Assembly: GCA_030673275.1 (NCBI GenBank)
Contig: DAOVJL010000067.1
Location: 1-6,700, forward strand
Reading direction: 5' to 3'
Source of the DNA: Sulfurimonas sp.
GTDB taxonomy: Bacteria > Campylobacterota > Campylobacteria > Campylobacterales > Sulfurimonadaceae
Length of the DNA stretch: 6,700 bases
Both the position numbers and the translations under genes were made by a program. Numbering within the stretch: position 1 is the first letter of the stretch; each line of letters opens with the position of its first letter. The notes below the pieces were generated by a model that saw only the letters and a program-made list of their open reading frames with translations, had not been told where the DNA came from and searched no databases. Positions 5,584-6,700 of the stretch are shown here, piece by piece.

Positions 5584-6700
5584 GAAGTACCTTATCTAAA
5601 AATGTATGTGCTAAAAGATTACTCTTTGACTTTAGCGGAAGTGATGGAAAATAGTTTGCAGAATTATTATCTACAATCAGGTATAGATGTTCCGGTCTGT
5701 CAAAACTACCCATAGACAAACGAAGCATTACGCCATTTTTAAGCTTATATGCTCTCTCAAAATGGATAAAACCACCATCAAATTTTTGTGTCTTTTTATG
5801 TAGTTTTACAATCTCATCACCTGACAACTTTACATCGCAAAAAGTAAAATCACCCTCTAATGATAGAGCAGGAGAATCTTCTTCATTTATCATGGTCACA
5901 TCATAAATATTTTTCTCCATTTTTTTCCATCTATCTTCATACTTGGAGCTGATTGCAATATCTTTGTTTTTATTTATATGAAGTGTAGTTTTATTAAAAG
6001 CTATAAATGTTTCATAAGAGTAAGCATAGTAGTTTTCGCTATCTGTTCTAAGCTCTAACTGTCCACCAACTTTTAGAACTCTTCTTGCCTCTTGTATAAA
6101 TGAAGTTGAGATAACTCTTCTATGAGGTTTTTTATCCCATGGAACTGGAAAATGCACATAAACTTTTCCTACAATATTTGATGGAATCAACTCCATAAAA
6201 AGTCTTGCATCATAATCAAGAACAAGCAGGTTATCCAGATTTTGAATTGTTATCTGCTTTAGTACCTGTTCAATTGATGGTCTATGTATCTCAATGCCGA
6301 TAAAAAGTATATCCGGATTATTTGCCGCTTGATGCAGAAGGTGTCTGCCTGAACCAAAGCCAACTTCTACTCTTACCTCTTTATCAGTTTTAAAACTTGA
6401 AGCGAAGTATTCTATGTTCTTTAAAGCACTTACATCTTCTAGATGAATATTCTTTTGATACTGGGGAACATTTGAGCTTATAACATCAAGCTTAGCTTTT
6501 TTTGCATATGCTAAGAGTGCTTTATGCACACTAAATATAGATGCAGGTCTTGTTAATTTATCAGTCTTTAGGAGGCTTCTGTTGTCTTCTTCTTTTACAA
6601 GCAGAAAAAAATCATCTCCCTCAGCAGTTACTGAGATAAGTCTCTCTTCATTATGATTTATATTCTCAGCTATAAAGTTAAACGAGACTTCATCTTCTTG
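5576..6700 (-). CDS. trmB: tRNA (guanine-N7-)-methyltransferase, 5' end outside window
   Basis: TrmB transfers a methyl group from S-adenosylmethionine to N7 of guanine, normally G46 in the variable loop of tRNAs. The visible part is 374 codons and the frame stays open to the window edge. A GTG at 6529 could be taken as a start, but coding sequence clearly continues upstream of it (for example [17 protein letters not shown], then LTRPASIF), which matches the N-terminal region of the Campylobacterota protein as I recall it (about 390 aa in C. jejuni). In visible-residue numbering: SAM loop [12 protein letters not shown] at 111-122, acidic IGIEIHRPS at 134-142, [14 protein letters not shown] at 183-196 and RTDSENYY at 218-225. 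The common family motif FPDPW has Val in place of Asp. About 110 further residues follow the catalytic core, against roughly 240 aa total in most bacteria. The stop TAA lies inside the ftsE start region, an 8-nt overlap. It is the first visible gene of the division operon; its start and promoter are not seen. Confidence 0.94.
   Translation of the reverse strand, partial: QEDEVSFNFIAENINHNEERLISVTAEGDDFFLLVKEEDNRSLLKTDKLTRPASIFSVHKALLAYAKKAKLDVISSNVPQYQKNIHLEDVSALKNIEYFASSFKTDKEVRVEVGFGSGRHLLHQAANNPDILFIGIEIHRPSIEQVLKQITIQNLDNLLVLDYDARLFMELIPSNIVGKVYVHFPVPWDKKPHRRVISTSFIQEARRVLKVGGQLELRTDSENYYAYSYETFIAFNKTTLHINKNKDIAISSKYEDRWKKMEKNIYDVTMINEEDSPALSLEGDFTFCDVKLSGDEIVKLHKKTQKFDGGFIHFERAYKLKNGVMLRLSMGSFDRPEHLYLIVDNNSANYFPSLPLKSKSNLLAHTFLDKVLHG

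Noticed and set aside
5576..6529. GTG at 6529 as the start of trmB (317 aa)
   Set aside because: The frame stays open for 57 more codons to the window edge, and those residues look like the N-terminal region of the long Campylobacterota TrmB; no good ribosome site precedes the GTG.

Overview
The window is A+T-rich, densely coded chromosomal DNA. It most likely comes from a Campylobacterota bacterium of the Sulfurimonas type. The evidence is the gene order trmB-ftsE-ftsX-M23/LytM gene, which I recall from Campylobacter jejuni; a long TrmB with the lineage-like [13 protein letters not shown] motif; and three promoters of the TGnTATAAT form without a recognisable -35 box. The genus is an inference from protein character, not a database match. 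I see no mobile element, CRISPR array, tRNA, rRNA or phage gene.

Left part, + strand (1-1335): proC (pyrroline-5-carboxylate reductase, last step of proline synthesis) with its own promoter at the left edge. After a 79-nt gap with a second, near-identical promoter comes a small RDD-family membrane protein. This gene converges on thrC with only 9 nt between the stop codons, and a short perfect hairpin spans that junction.

Middle, - strand (1345-2880): thrC (threonine synthase), transcribed from its own promoter just behind the upstream operon. The roughly 47-nt leader begins with a stem-loop.

Right part, - strand (2893-6700, read right to left): a tightly overlapping operon. trmB (tRNA m7G46 methyltransferase; its 5' end lies outside the window) overlaps ftsE by 8 nt, ftsE overlaps ftsX by 14 nt (or 26 nt with the upstream ATG), and ftsX overlaps a coiled-coil/LytM gene by 4 nt (ATGA). 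FtsE is the division ABC ATPase and FtsX its membrane partner. The third protein has a signal peptide, a long lysine-rich coiled coil and a LytM domain that has lost every recognisable zinc ligand. It is therefore best read as an EnvC-like activator of a cell-wall amidase rather than a peptidase. Together they would form the FtsEX-EnvC type switch, in which cytoplasmic ATP hydrolysis is passed through the membrane to control septal peptidoglycan splitting.

The points most worth a second look are the fully degenerate LytM site, the substituted Asp and extra terminal regions of TrmB, an exact 20-nt same-frame repeat shared by ftsX and the EnvC-like gene, and a tandem heptad duplication in the coiled coil. 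Otherwise this is ordinary housekeeping DNA; I did not find a new system.
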